Assembly: GCA_023055425.1 (NCBI GenBank) | Contig: JALGPY010000002.1 | Coordinates: 114,650,088-114,714,087, forward strand | Direction: 5' to 3' | Length of the DNA stretch: 64,000 nt | From: Linanthus parryae | Taxonomy: Eukaryota; Streptophyta; Magnoliopsida; Ericales; Polemoniaceae | Position numbers and translations under genes: made by a program | Notes under the pieces: generated by a model | The model's database searches: none | What the model was told of the DNA's origin: nothing | What the model saw: the letters and a program-made list of their open reading frames with translations, nothing else | Shown here: positions 10,306-21,600 of the stretch, piece by piece | Position numbering within the stretch: position 1 is the stretch's first letter | Layout of the letters: the number at the start of each line of letters is the position of its first letter

Positions 10306-12520
10306 ATGGAAACCAATCACGCATCGGCTTCATCCCTTTGATCTGTCCGTGAGAAGGATAAACTGTCTGGAACTAATTTCCTTAACTGGTACAGAAACTT
10401 AATGATCTTCCTTAAGTAGGAAAAGAAACTGTACGTCTTAGACAATCCTATTCCAGAACCACCCTAGGGCGAGTCTGTCCTAGCTGTTGTGAGAACACAT
10501 CAGAAACATGTGGATGATTCTAATGATGTGACTTGTCTCATGCTGTGCACCAGGACCTCTGAGCTTCAGAAGCAACATGATAGAATGGAAGCCTACGATA
10601 TGATCATACACTTGAAAGAGTTGTTTCAGGAACAGGCAAGGCATAAGCGGTATGAGTGTCCAAAGCGCTGTTCAAGAGCAATCTCGCAGAAGGGAATCCG
10701 GTTGGGCCTCATATACTCTGAATGATCGGGTACATAGAGAACCTCACGATGCTAGGGTTCCCACTCGGCTAAGAGTTGGCAACCGATCTCGTCTTGATAT
10801 CGTTCCCTGATAGTTATAACCAGTTCATCATGAATTATAACATGAACGAGATAAGTAAGACTTTGCCAGACTTACTGAACATGCTAAAGACAGCTGAACA
10901 GAGCATCAGGGCAAGGGCAAGGCCATATTGATGGTGAATAAGAATAAGGGCAAGGGATTTGCCTCTACTTCCAAAGGAAAGCGCAAGAAATTTGCAAAGT
11001 CCAAGGAATCCCTAAAGCCTAGTGGGGGCGTGGCCAAAGGTGATTGTCACTACTGTAGTCATTCGGGTCACTAGAGGAGGAATTGCCCCAAGTATCTAGA
11101 GGATAATAATCTTGGAATAGTGATTCCACCACCACCAGGTATTTTTGTTATAGTCGTCAATCTATCTATTTATTTTTCTTGGGTATTGGATACTAGATGT
11201 GGATCTCACATTTGTCGGAATGTGCAAGATTTTAAAATAAGTAGAAGATTGACTAAAGGGGAGATAGATCTGCGCGACGGGAATGGAGAAAGAGTTGCTT
11301 CATTAGCTATATTCGTTTATGAACTATATTTGCCTTCTAGACTTATTTTAGAATTAGACAATTGTTATTATATCCCTGCTATGAGCATAAACATTATTTA
11401 CCTTTCTTGTTTGGACAAGAAAGGGTTTTCTATTTCAATAAAGGACAAGTGTTGCTCCATTTATTTTGATAGTATGCACTATTGTAGTGCGAATCTGTCT
11501 AATGGATTATATATCCTTGATCTAAATAATTCTATCTACAACATAAATACTAAAAGGATTAAAACTAATGATTTAAATCCTACATATCTATGGCACTGTT
11601 GTTTAGGCCACATAAACGAGAAACGCATATTTAGACTCCATAAAGATGGTTTTCTATACTCATTTGATTTGGAATCATATGAGACATATGAGTCTTGTTT
11701 ATTGGGATAAATTACAAAGTCCCCTTTTAATAAGAAAGGTGAGAGGACTATTGAGTTACTAGCACTCATACATAATGATTTATGTGGACCGTTTCCCACA
11801 CCTGCCAGAAGTGGTTACACCTACTTCATTACGTTTACTGATGATTTCAGTAGATATGGATTTGTGTACCTTATGAAGGCCAAATCTGAATCCTTTGAAT
11901 TGTTCAATGAATTCAAGAATGAAGTAGAGAAGCAACTTGGTAAAATTATTAAGGCTTTGCGATTGGACCGTGGAGTAGAATACTTGAGCCAAGAGTTTGA
12001 CGAATATCTTAGAGAGTATGGGATAGTGTCCCAACTCACTCCACCCGGGATTCCACAGTAGAATGGCGTGTCCGAGACGAGGAATCGCACACAATTAGAT
12101 ATGGTGAGATCTATGATTTGTCAAACGAATCTTCCAATATCGTTTTGGGGACATGCTCTAATGACTGCAACTTTTACCATTAACCGTGTTCCATCCAAAT
12201 CTATCAAGAAAACACCATATGAGATATGGACTGGGAAGCGTCCCCTAGTGTTGTTAATGAAGATTTGGGCTTTTGATGTCTATGTAAAGCGTTTACAAAC
12301 CGACAAGCTCTGACCCAAAGCATAATAAGTGTAAGTTTGTGGGATATCGTAAAGAAACGAAAGGATATTATTTCTACAATCCAACTGAGAACAAAGTGTT
12401 TGTAGCTCGGACCGACGTGTTTCTAGAAAGAGAGCTAGTCTCTAAAGAAGCAAGTGGGGGGACTGTAGAACTTGAAGAAATTCAAGAGCTACAAACCACT
12501 TAAGCGATGATGGAGCATGA
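10306..12520 (+). pseudogene. outer copia gag-pol, 5' part (gag to integrase), decayed
   Basis: The ATG at 10306 aligns with the copia start, and the whole stretch follows copia gag, zinc knuckle, protease and integrase in order. It is broken by many stops and shifts. The zinc knuckle near 11047-11088 has a stop in place of its Trp, and the protease triad DTG near 11191 reads DTR. Longer open remnants are 11120-11710 (protease to the integrase zinc region) and 11864-12313 (integrase core fragments including LDRGVEYLSQ). It ends inside the region between integrase and RT, where the inner element was inserted. The rest of this pol is at 25373-23692 on the - strand. Confidence 0.9.
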
Positions 12521-12525
12521 ACAGG
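12521..12525. repeat. target-site duplication ACAGG of the inner copia (left half, separated by inversion)
   Basis: ACAGG precedes the inner LTR start at 12526. Its partner is CCTGT at 25374-25378, the reverse complement, next to the other end of the inner element. Confidence 0.85.
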
Positions 12526-12624
12526 AGTTGGAATTGTGCCCTAGAGGCAATCTATTTCTGGTGACAAATATACGGATTTACGATTCATTATGTTATCGAT
12601 ATGGAGATATGTTAACATGAATGA
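12526..12624 (+). repeat. inner copia 5' LTR, first 99 bp
   Basis: Starts AGTTGGAATTGTGCCC and matches the reverse complement of 26831-26929. It stops at AATGA, where array A begins. The missing remainder of this LTR is 33423-31971 on the - strand, so this LTR has been cut in two. Confidence 0.9.
12620..12624. repeat. target-site duplication AATGA at the left end of array A
   Basis: Part of the inner LTR (GTTAACATG-AATGA-AGTCC in the intact LTR). Its partner is TCATT at 33419-33423, the reverse complement, at the left end of array B. Confidence 0.85.
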
Positions 12625-12805
12625 TGTAATAACCGCATTTCTTAAGCTTATATTACATCAGTTTATTTCATGTTTAATTGTTTAGTAGTTGATAGATGTA
12701 CTCATAATTGCTAAACTGTAAATGTTAAGCTCAGCCAGAAATACACCGAAAGTTGTAATTTCTTATTCTATTACTAAATTAAAGATAAAAATAATTAGAG
12801 AATGA

Positions 12806-12922
12806 TTAGTGCTAATCACTAATTAAGTGTTAATTAGTGCTAATCACTAGTTTAAGTGTTAATTTAGTGCTAATCACTAGTTTAAGTGTTAATTAGTGCT
12901 AATCACTAGTTTAAGTGTTAAT
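12806..12922 (+). repeat. 28-30 bp tandem repeat in the gypsy-derived LTR (four units)
   Basis: Four imperfect copies of a unit beginning TTAGTGCTAATCACTA, at 12806, 12834, 12864 and 12893. The same block is present in all six LTRs of arrays A and B, in the part expected to be U3. Confidence 0.85.
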
Positions 12923-13189
12923 TAAGTATTGTTTATGCATCTCGTGATATGTGGCTTGTTATATGCTTGACGTGACTAAATTACATGTTCATTTGACGCG
13001 GTGGTTGAGGATAAGCATTTAAATTTGGTTAAGTAATTGTGTGACACGCAGAGGGACATGTGTCACAACATCTGTGACTGTCCCTGTATGCGCGACACGT
13101 AGGGGGGGGGGTCGTGTGTCATCTCCTAAAGCCATTCTAATCCATGTGTGACACACAGGCGACATGTGTCGTCGTGTGGCACAACTTTC

Positions 13190-13256
13190 TTTGCAAGCGC
13201 GACACGTGTCCTTGTGACTCGTCGCGATCTGATTGGTCGCTGAATTCTATAAATAG
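13190..13256 (+). promoter_or_regulatory. predicted LTR promoter: G-box palindrome, inverted CCAAT and TATA box
   Basis: A GACACGTGTC palindrome is at 13201-13210. GATTGGT (reverse CCAAT) is near 13230 and TATAAATA at 13248-13255. Upstream, 13025-13210, are several GACACG/CATGTGTC words. G-box or ABRE-type sites bind bZIP factors in plants, so stress-responsive transcription is an inference. All six LTRs carry this arrangement, but array B LTR 2 has CGACACGAGTC instead of the palindrome. Confidence 0.6.
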
Positions 13257-13941
13257 GGTCCACTACTATAGTTATTTCTCATTCCTGATTCGATTCAACT
13301 ATCAATAAGTGAGAAAGAGAGATATTGAGAATATTCCGAGATAAAATATTTGGAGCTACTCGTGTCATTTCAAAGTTGCTATCTTGAAGTTAATATTGAG
13401 GTATGAGAAATATAGTTTTCACGTCTACTGTAATTACGGTCTATGCACGTGATTATATGCTTATATGTTGATTGTTAAGTTAATGTTTGTTATCCGCATG
13501 AAGTATAAAGCATGATAATTATGTGATTCGCGATCGATGTTACATTTTAATTGATTATTATACTTCTACGCCAGGGGTTAGGCGGTACCTACTGGGCTTT
13601 TTGCTCACCCTAAAATATCTACAGGTACCAGAACGGGCGGATCAGAGACTATAGACGGATTATATTTATAGCGTTTCCGAATTAATTGTAATATTTTGTA
13701 AGATTGGTTCATTTGAGATTTGTAAACGATATTGTTCAAATGAATAGGAAAGTGATATTTTTATTCAAAGCGAAAAGAGTTGTTTATTTTAATTCAGCTT
13801 CCGCTATATTAATTTTTCAAAGATTCCGCTATTTTGTTGAAAAGAGAAACGGTTCGTATTTCCATCGCGGCCGAGAATGACGTGTATACTCTGATAAATT
13901 CTTAATCAACGTAAAGCGAAAGAAAAGGTCGGATCGTGACA

Positions 13942-14286
13942 AGGGGTATCAGAGCGGTGCCAGCCCGGTGTGTTAAATCCACCTTACCCGACATTTGCGC
14001 CCGGGACTCGGTCTTGGCTAACTTGATCCAAGCGAGGTATGCCGGATACGTTTTGGGGTAGAGTGTGGTACCTACATCACTCGTCACCTACGCACGAGAC
14101 TCGGTCTTGGCTAACTTGATCCAAGCAAGGTATGCCGGGGTGCAAGGGGAGTTGTGTAGGCACGCTGTCTGGCTATGCAAAAGTCATGAGATTGTTTATG
14201 TCATGATAAGAATGAATGTTCAAATAAAAACAAACAATAGTTAAAAGTCTAATTTCGAGGACGAAATTTTATTAAGGAGGGACGAA
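13942..14286 (+). other. array A, internal segment 1 (345 bp)
   Basis: Starts with a PBS-like GGGTATCAGAGCGG whose first base is altered from TGG. It contains a ~41-bp direct repeat beginning ACTCGGTCTTGGCTAACTTG twice, about 105 bp apart, and ends with the pol-tail remnant and an AAGGAGGGACGAA purine tract. It encodes no protein. Confidence 0.85.
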
Positions 14287-15607
14287 TGTAATAACCGCAT
14301 TTCTTAAGCTTATATTACGTCAGTTTATTTCATGTTTAATTGTTTAGTAGTTGATAGATGTACTCATAGTTGCTAAACTGTAAATGTTAAGCTCAACCAG
14401 AAATACACCGAAAGTTGTAATTTCTTATTCTATTTCTAATTTAAAGATAAAAATAATTAGAGAATGATTAGTGCTAATCACTAATTAAGTGTTAATTAGT
14501 GCTAATCACTAGTTTAAGTGTTAATTTAGTGCTAATCACTAGTTTAAGTGTTAATTAGTGCTAATCACTAGTTTAAGTGTTAATTAAGTATTGTTTATGC
14601 ATCTCGTGATATGTGGCTTGTTATATGCTTGACGTGACTAAATTACATGTTCATTTGACGCGGTGGTTGAGGATAAGCATTTAAATTTGGTTAAGTAATT
14701 GTGTGACACGCAGAGGGACATGTGTCACAACATCTGTGACTGTCCCTGTATGCGCGACACGTAGGGGGGGGGGGGGGTCGTGTGTCATCTCCTAAAGCCA
14801 TTCTAATCCATGTGTGACACACAGGCGACATGTGTCGACGTGTGGCACAACTTTCTTTGCATGCGCGACACGTGTCCTTGTGACTCGTCGCGATCTGATT
14901 GGTCGCTGAATTCTATAAATAGGGTCCACTACTGTAGTTATTTCTCATTCCTGATTCGATTCAACTATCAATAAGTGAGAAAGAGAGATATTGAGAATAT
15001 TCCGAGATAAAATATTTGGAGCTACTCGTGTCATTTCAAAGTTGCTATCTTGAAGTTAATATTGAGGTATGGGAAATATAGTTTTCACGTCTACTGTAAT
15101 TACGGTCTATGCACGTGATTATATGCTTATATGTTGATTGTTAAGTTATTGTTTGTTATCCGCATGAAGTATAAAGCATGATAATTATGTGATTCGCGAT
15201 CGATGTTACATTTTAATTGATTATTATATTTCTATGCCAGGGGTTAGGCGGTACCTACTGGGCTTTTTGCTCACCCTAAAATATCTACAGGTACCAGAAC
15301 GGGCGGATCAGAGACTATAGACGGATTATATTTATAGCGTTTCCGAATTAATTGTAATATTTTGTAAGATTGGTTCATTTGAGATTTGTAAACGATATTT
15401 TTCAAATGAATAGGAAAGTGATATTTTTATTCAAAGCGAAAAGAGTTGTTTATTTTAATTCAGCTTCCTCTATATTAATTTTTCAAAGATTCCGCTATTT
15501 TGTTGAAAAGAGAAACGGTTCGTATTTCCATCGCGGCCGAGAATGACGTGTATACTCTGATAAATTCTTAATCAACGTAAAGCGAAAGAAAAGGTCGGAT
15601 CGTGACA
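14287..15607 (+). repeat. array A, LTR 2
   Basis: 1321 bp, same subtype as LTR 1. Its G run is the longest of the six, 14 bases near 14764-14777. Confidence 0.9.
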
Positions 15608-15952
15608 AGGGGTATCAGAGCGGTGCCAGCCCGGTGTGTTAAATCCACCTTACCCGACATTTGCGCCCGGGACTCGGTCTTGGCTAACTTGATCCAAGCG
15701 AGGTATGCCGGATACGTTTTGGGGTAGAGTGTGGTACCTACATCACTCGTCACCTACGCACGGGACTCGGTCTTGGCTAACTTGATCCAAGCAAGGTATG
15801 CCGGGGTGCAAGGGGAGTTGTGTAGGCACGCTGTCTGGCTATGCAAAAGTCATGAGATTGTTTATGTCATGATAAGAATGAATGTTCAAATAAAAACAAA
15901 CAATAGTTAAAAGTCTAATTTCGAGGACGAAATTTTATTAAGGAGGGACGAA
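15608..15952 (+). other. array A, internal segment 2 (345 bp)
   Basis: Same length and layout as segment 1, with the altered PBS, direct repeat, pol tail and purine tract. Confidence 0.85.
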
Positions 15953-17267
15953 TGTAATAACCGCATTTCTTAAGCTTATATTACGTCAGTTTATTTCATG
16001 TTTAATTGTTTAGTAGTTGATAGATGTACTCATAGTTGCTAAACTGTAAATGTTAAGCTCAACCAGAAATACACCGAAAGTTGTAATTTCTTATTCTATT
16101 TCTAATTTAAAGATAAAAATAATTAGAGAATGATTAGTGCTAATCACTAATTAAGTGTTAATTAGTGCTAATCACTAGTTTAAGTGTTAATTTAGTGCTA
16201 ATCACTAGTTTAAGTGTTAATTAGTGCTAATCACTAGTTTAAGTGTTAATTAAGTATTGTTTATGCATCTCGTGATATGTGGCTTGTTATATGCTTGACG
16301 TGACTAAATTACATGTTCATTTGACGCGGTGGTTGAGGATAAGCATTTAAATTTGGTTAAGTAATTGTGTGACACGCAGAGGGACATGTGTCACAACATC
16401 TGTGACTGTCCCTGTATGCGCGACACGTAGGGGGGGGTCGTGTGTCATCTCCTGAAGCCATTCTAATCCATGTGTGACACACAGGCGACATGTGTCGTCG
16501 TGTGGCACAACTTTCTTTGCATGCGCGACACGTGTCCTTGTGACTCGTCGCGATCTGATTGGTCGCTGAATTCTATAAATAGGGTCCACTGCTGTAGTTA
16601 TTTCTCATTCCTGATTCGATTCAACTATCAATAAGTGAGAAAGAGAGATATTGAGAATATTCCGAGATAAAATATTTGGAGCTACTCGTGTCATTTCAAA
16701 GTTGCTATCTTGAAGTTAATATTGAGGTATGGGAAATATAGTTTTCACGTCTACTGTAATTACGGTCTATGCACGTGATTATATGCTTATATGTTGATTG
16801 TTAAGTTATTGTTTGTTATCCGCATGAAGTATAAAGCATGATAATTATGTGATTCGCGATCGATGTTACATTTTAATTGATTATTATATTTCTATGCCAG
16901 GGGTTAGGCGGTACCTACTGGGCTTTTTGCTCACCCTAAAATATCTACAGGTACCAGAACGGGCGGATCAGAGACTATAGACGGATTATATTTATAGCGT
17001 TTCCGAATTAATTGTAATATTTTGTAAGATTGGTTCATTTGAGATTTGTAAACGATATTTTTCAAATGAATAGGAAAGTGATATTTTTATTCAAAGCGAA
17101 AAGAGTTGTTTATTTTAATTCAGCTTCCGCTATATTAATTTTTCAAAGATTCCGCTATTTTGTTGAAAAGAGAAACGGTTCGTATTTCCATCGCGGCCGA
17201 GAATGACGTGTATACTCTGATAAATTCTTAATCAACGTAAAGCGAAAGAAAAGGTCGGATCGTGACA
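15953..17267 (+). repeat. array A, LTR 3
   Basis: 1315 bp. Mostly the subtype of LTRs 1-2, with a few positions of the array B subtype (CTCCTGAAGCC). The G run is 8 bases. Confidence 0.9.
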
Positions 17268-17612
17268 AGGGGTATCAGAGCGGTGCCAGCCCGGTGTGTT
17301 AAATCCAACTTACCCGACATTTGCGCCCGGGACTCGGTCTTGGCTAACTTGATCCAAGCGAGGTATGCCGGATACGTTTTGGGGTAGAGTGTGGTACCTA
17401 CATCACTCGTCACCTACGCACGGGACTCGGTCTTGGCTAACTTGATCCAAGCAAGGTATGCCGGGGTGCAAGGGGAGTTGTGTAGGCACGCTGTCTGGCT
17501 CTGCAAAAGTCATGAGATTGTTTATGTCATGATAAGAATGAATGTTCAAACAGAAACAAACAATAGCTAAAAGTCTAATTTCGAGGACGAAATTTTATTA
17601 AGGAGGGACGAA
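17268..17612 (+). other. array A, internal segment 3 (345 bp)
   Basis: Same structure and exact length as the other segments, with the GGGTATCAG form of the PBS. Confidence 0.85.
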
Positions 17613-18925
17613 TGTAATAACCGCATTTCTTAAGCTTATATTACGTCAGTTTATTTCATGTTTAATTGTTTAGTAGTTGATAGATGTACTCATAGTTGCT
17701 AAACTGTAAATGTTAAGCTCAACCAGAAATACACCGAAAGTTGTAATTTCTTATTCTATTTCTAATTTAAAGATAAAAATAATTAGAGAATGATTAGTTC
17801 TAATCACTAATTAAGTGTTAATTAGTGCTAATCACTAGTTTAAGTGTTAATTTAGTGCTAATCACTAGTTTAAGTGTTAATTAGTGCTAATCACTAGTTT
17901 AAGTGTTAATTAAGTATTGTTTATGCATCTCGTGATATGTGGCTTGTTATATGCTTGACGTGACTAAATTACATGTTCATTTGACGCGGTGGTTGAGGAT
18001 AAGCATTTAAATTTGGTCAAGTAATTGTGTGACACGCAGAGGGACATGTGTCACAACATCTGTGACTGTCACTGTATGCGCGACACGTAGGGGGGTCGTG
18101 TGTCATCTCCTGAAGCCATTCTTATCCATGTGTGACACACAGGCGACACGTGTCGTCGTGTGGCACAACTTTCATTGCATGCGCGACACGTGTCCTTGTG
18201 ACTCGTCGCGATCTGATTGGTCGCTGAATTCTATAAATAGGGTCCACTGCTATAGTTATTTCTCATTCCTGATTCGATTCAACTATCAATAAGTGAGAAA
18301 GAGAGATATTGAGAATATTCTGAGATAAAATATTTGGAGCTACTCGTGTCATTTCAAAGTTGCTATCTTGAAGCTAATATTGAGGTATGGGAAATATAGT
18401 TTTCACGTCTACTGTAATTACGGTCTATGCACGTGATTATATGCTTATATGTTGATTGTTAAGTTATTGTTTGTTATCCGCATGAAGTATAAAGCATGAT
18501 AATTATGTGATTCGTGATCGATGTTACATTTTAATTGATTATTATATTTCTACGCCAGGGGTTAGGCGGTACCTACTGGGCTTTTTGCTCACCCTAAAAT
18601 ATCTACAGGTACCGGAACGGGCGGATTAGAGACTATAGACGGATTATATTTATAGCGTTTCCGAATTAATTGTAATATTTGTTAAGATTGGTTCATTTGA
18701 GATTTGTAAACGATATTGTTCAAATGAATAGGAAAGTGATATTTTTATTCAAAGCGAAAAGAGTTGTTTATTTTAATTCAGCTTCCGCTATATTAATTTT
18801 TCAAAGATTCCGCTATTTTGTTGAAAAGAGAAACGGTTCGTATTTTCGTCGCGGCCGAGAATGACGCATATACTCTGATAAATTCTTAATCAACGTAAAG
18901 CGAAAGAAAAGGTCGGGTCGTGACC
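17613..18925 (+). repeat. array A, LTR 4 (array B subtype)
   Basis: 1313 bp. Carries the markers GTCACTGTATG, TTCTTATCCATG, ATTTGTTAAG and GGTCGGGTCGTGAC that distinguish the array B LTRs. The last base is C rather than the expected A, so the end is taken by position. The switch of subtype between internal segment 3 and this LTR suggests recombination. Confidence 0.85.
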
Positions 18926-18930
18926 ACATG
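18926..18930. repeat. target-site duplication ACATG at the right end of array A
   Basis: The five bases after LTR 4. The partner is CATGT at 36394-36398, the reverse complement, after array B. The sequence around it (ACATGT) is itself palindromic, so one base of placement is ambiguous. Confidence 0.7.
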
Positions 18931-20069
18931 TAAATTAATATTTGACATCAAATGATTTACTTACGATTTATATGCCCCTCAACTATGCAAATGGACCCGG
19001 AATATTTACCAATTATGTATCTGCATTGTTAAACTTGTATGCGTAGGAGTTGGTGGTTCAGTCAGAGTATGGGACTGTACTTGAATGGTATGGTTTATCA
19101 TGGGAAATTTGGTTATTTGACTTGCATAATTAGCAATACATTGCATTTTTGCATTCCACCTCATATAGAAATACGTGTTAGTAGATTATACACTTTATTT
19201 GTTTAGATACAACCGATGTTGAGGATTGTAACACGATGTTAAACGACGGCAAGTGCACACTGACGTGTGAAGTAATCCTAACAAGTGCCTAATTATATCG
19301 AAACTAAAGGACCGGGTGTCTCCTTAATAAAATAGACTCCTTAATAAAAGAATCAACATCCAAAGAGACTGTAGAATTACATCATATAAGGGTAAGCACC
19401 TAACTGTTCAAAAATTGCATCTTGGTGAGGGTGGGTGGGGCATTTTTCCTACTTTAACTATCATTCAGGGCACTTCTTTTATCTTGTCTTCCCTCGATTC
19501 TAACTATTCCTTGTGAGCAATCAACATGGTACCAAGAATGAAGTCACTAGTTTGCGTCTATCGGCCCTAAAGTATGTATTTTGGGTTTGGCGTATATCTC
19601 CTAACGATAAGGTTCTTATATTTCTTCTTAACTGGAATCCGTAGTTCTTCCTTCGATAAAACCTTTCGAATGAAGCAACACTGCACCATAAGGATGCTAA
19701 ACTCTTCTCCTCCTGTAAAGGTGAAATTCCAGTATACACATCGTTCGACGATGTCTCTAACAAAATAAAATATGTCAATGCCCATACTGTATGTCACCAT
19801 AGCTGGGTGATGGTCTAAAAAATTCAAGACAGTTGGGTTTCTCAAGTATGCTGTCATTCTACAAGAAGAAAGGGGAGTATGGCCACATGTTAAGAAATGA
19901 ATGCTAGGAAAAAAATCACAACTAAAACTAGCACACAATGAGCTTACACACGTTCCGCATCACATACCACGACTGGCCGAGTTCCCAACGACTTATAAAA
20001 CTTCTAAGTTCCTTGTTCTATATCTATTTTGAAGTTCCCTAAATTTAAAATTTTAATTTGGATTGCCCT
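18931..20069 (-). other. internal region of a decayed gypsy element (family G3)
   Basis: Lies downstream, on the - strand, of the LTR and PBS at 20083 and 20070. The part at 19400-19940 is related to 62071-62520 in both coding and following non-coding sequence. The rest (18931-19400) shows nothing I can identify. Confidence 0.55.
19521..19938 (-). pseudogene. fragment of an unidentified ORF shared with 62071-62469
   Basis: Two overlapping - strand frames together follow the ORF at 62071. For example VERCVYWNFTFTGGEEF corresponds to MERCEDWAATFIGGFLF, and RYTPNPKYIL to FYIPNPDYW. Nucleotide similarity continues past the frame end into a CCCACCCACC-containing stretch near 19430. Reading it needs at least one frame change. 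I do not recognise the family. It does not look like a standard gag, protease or RT. Confidence 0.55.
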
Positions 20070-20080
20070 CTCTGATACCA
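20070..20080 (-). other. primer-binding site, G3-type gypsy remnant (tRNA-Met)
   Basis: On the - strand it reads TGGTATCAGAG, two bases after the LTR end GTGTTACA. The same arrangement occurs at 60777-60791. Confidence 0.8.
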
Positions 20081-20082
20081 AC

Positions 20083-21587
20083 TGTAACACGTCCAAACTT
20101 TCACATCGGGAAATCGGAAGGGTGCTACTCCATACTTGAGTCGATACTCATATACTATGAGATTTTATCACAGTCAAAACCAAAACAAATACACCACCAT
20201 TAAAACATAAAATACTTTATTAAAATCCATTTCCACAAATACAGGCATTATTAAAGACACTCAAAAACTTGGGAGCTAAACCAACTAAGTAATTTAAACA
20301 AGAGGAAGCAGAGGCGTTAACAGTTCGCCGTCACCCATGGAGGCTTATCTCCAGTGAGCTCTTCCCAAACTCCTGGGGTGACCAAATTTTCAATGTTTGC
20401 TGATGATTTTGTCTGCTACAGGCTCGCCTAATCATGATGACTGAGAAATTAATGACCATTTTCTGTAATTAACCATGGAAAGAGAGAATTGATTGGGTTT
20501 TACATGCTATGGTTCAAGAAATGGGTTTACTGAGTGGGGCTTCCTTGACTGTTACACCACCAATTGATTATGGTGTTTTCCTTCTGATATCTCGATAAAA
20601 CTCCCCTAATAGTAGGTTGAGAGGAGATCGACTATTTCTGAGAATTTGATGAAGAGCGGGGAGAAAGATGAAGTTTATGAGGAACATCTACCAATTCATT
20701 TTTCTTCTTTTACCCAAATGGGGTTCAAATCCTGAAGTCTTTATATTCATAAGAGTTGATTTAGAAGCTTGACACCTTACATGTTGAGGTGTCAATTCAT
20801 GGCACTTTGTGCGTTCGATTTTTGACACATCATTGGTGAAGTAACTGTCGTTTTTCAAAAGATAGGGTAGGCTATAGCACTTACGTATTTATTGAACTTC
20901 AAAAATTGACCCCTAGTTCCTGATTAATTACTTGCTTCTTCCCACTTTCCTTATATTCTCAGTTCACCCAAGGATCAGCAAGTACTGACTTATGAAAATT
21001 ATGCATTGGCCCCCAAGTTTCTGAAAATGTTATTTTTATCCCATTACTTTCAGATTTTCACATTATCATATCTTATCCAACTACCATCGGTCCCTCAACA
21101 GATACCACACTCAGACCTAGGATGCCTATCAAGATCACCCAACTACAATCCCACACCACAACTCAAGAATTCCGGTCCTGCCCGGTTGTTATGTAACAAT
21201 TATATGTCGGCTTCCTGGCTACCGATTTGAGGAAAATCAAGCAATACCGGTATGAATTAATCATTATATGTTTTATGCCAACCTCTTATCAAATTTTGAT
21301 ATTACGGTGTCAAAATTATCCACACACTCTTTCCACAGCCATTGTTCCTTAATCAGAATAATATAAATTTCCTCGTTATGCAAAGCAGTGCAACAATGGT
21401 GAACCTCAGCCTGAGGTTCCAACTATACATGCTTACCTGGCCCACATATGCTATAGCACTCTCATTAGTGCACTTCCCAACCACTCCTCCTTTAACTTTT
21501 AATCGTGTTTCGTATCCTGTTTTAATTTGGGAAATACTAGCCACCTATTGATTGAATTTCTAATTATGTCCTTCTGCAAAAACAAAT
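20083..21587 (-). repeat. gypsy LTR, G3-type, decayed (boundary at right uncertain)
   Basis: Ends on the - strand in ACGTGTTACA at 20083. Its other end is not clear. Typical LTR features include an AATAAA-like stretch near 20215 and a coding-like GC patch near 20320-20430. No open frame is convincing. Confidence 0.55.
20769..20795. other. perfect hairpin, 9-bp arms
   Basis: TTGACACCT and AGGTGTCAA flank a nine-base loop. It lies inside the LTR at 20083-21587. Function unknown. Confidence 0.6.
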
Positions 21588-21599
21588 TTGTGATACCAT
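21588..21599 (-). other. degenerate primer-binding site
   Basis: On the - strand it reads ATGGTATCACAA, two bases after the GTGTTACA end at 21601. It resembles the Met PBS with changes. Confidence 0.5.
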
Positions 21600-21600
21600 C

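Larger units (their letters stand above)
12625..13941 (+). repeat. array A, LTR 1
   Basis: 1317 bp from TGTAATAACC to GATCGTGACA. It has a run of 10 Gs at about 13102-13111. Confidence 0.9.
12625..18925 (+). mobile_element. array A: four LTRs and three 345-bp internal segments of a gypsy-derived non-autonomous element
   Basis: LTR-internal-LTR-internal-LTR-internal-LTR, all on the + strand with a period of about 1.66 kb. Each internal segment has a Met-type PBS at its left end and, at its right end, a remnant reading SNFEDEILLRRDE. I recognise that remnant as the C-terminal tail of chromovirus-type gypsy pol, followed by a purine tract and the next LTR. There is no coding capacity. LTRs 1-3 are one sequence subtype and LTR 4 another, the latter shared with array B. 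Confidence 0.9.

Noticed and set aside
13902..14087. A 61-codon - strand frame present in several array units (15568, 17228, 34696)
   Set aside because: It covers the LTR end, PBS and direct repeat. Its conservation is explained by the repeat itself, and it is antisense to the element.
16347..18292. Frames of 80-87 codons in the array LTRs (16347-16589, 18029-18292, 33840-34103, 35497-35760)
   Set aside because: They lie in the promoter region with G runs of differing length, which shift or break the frame between copies. No protein signal.
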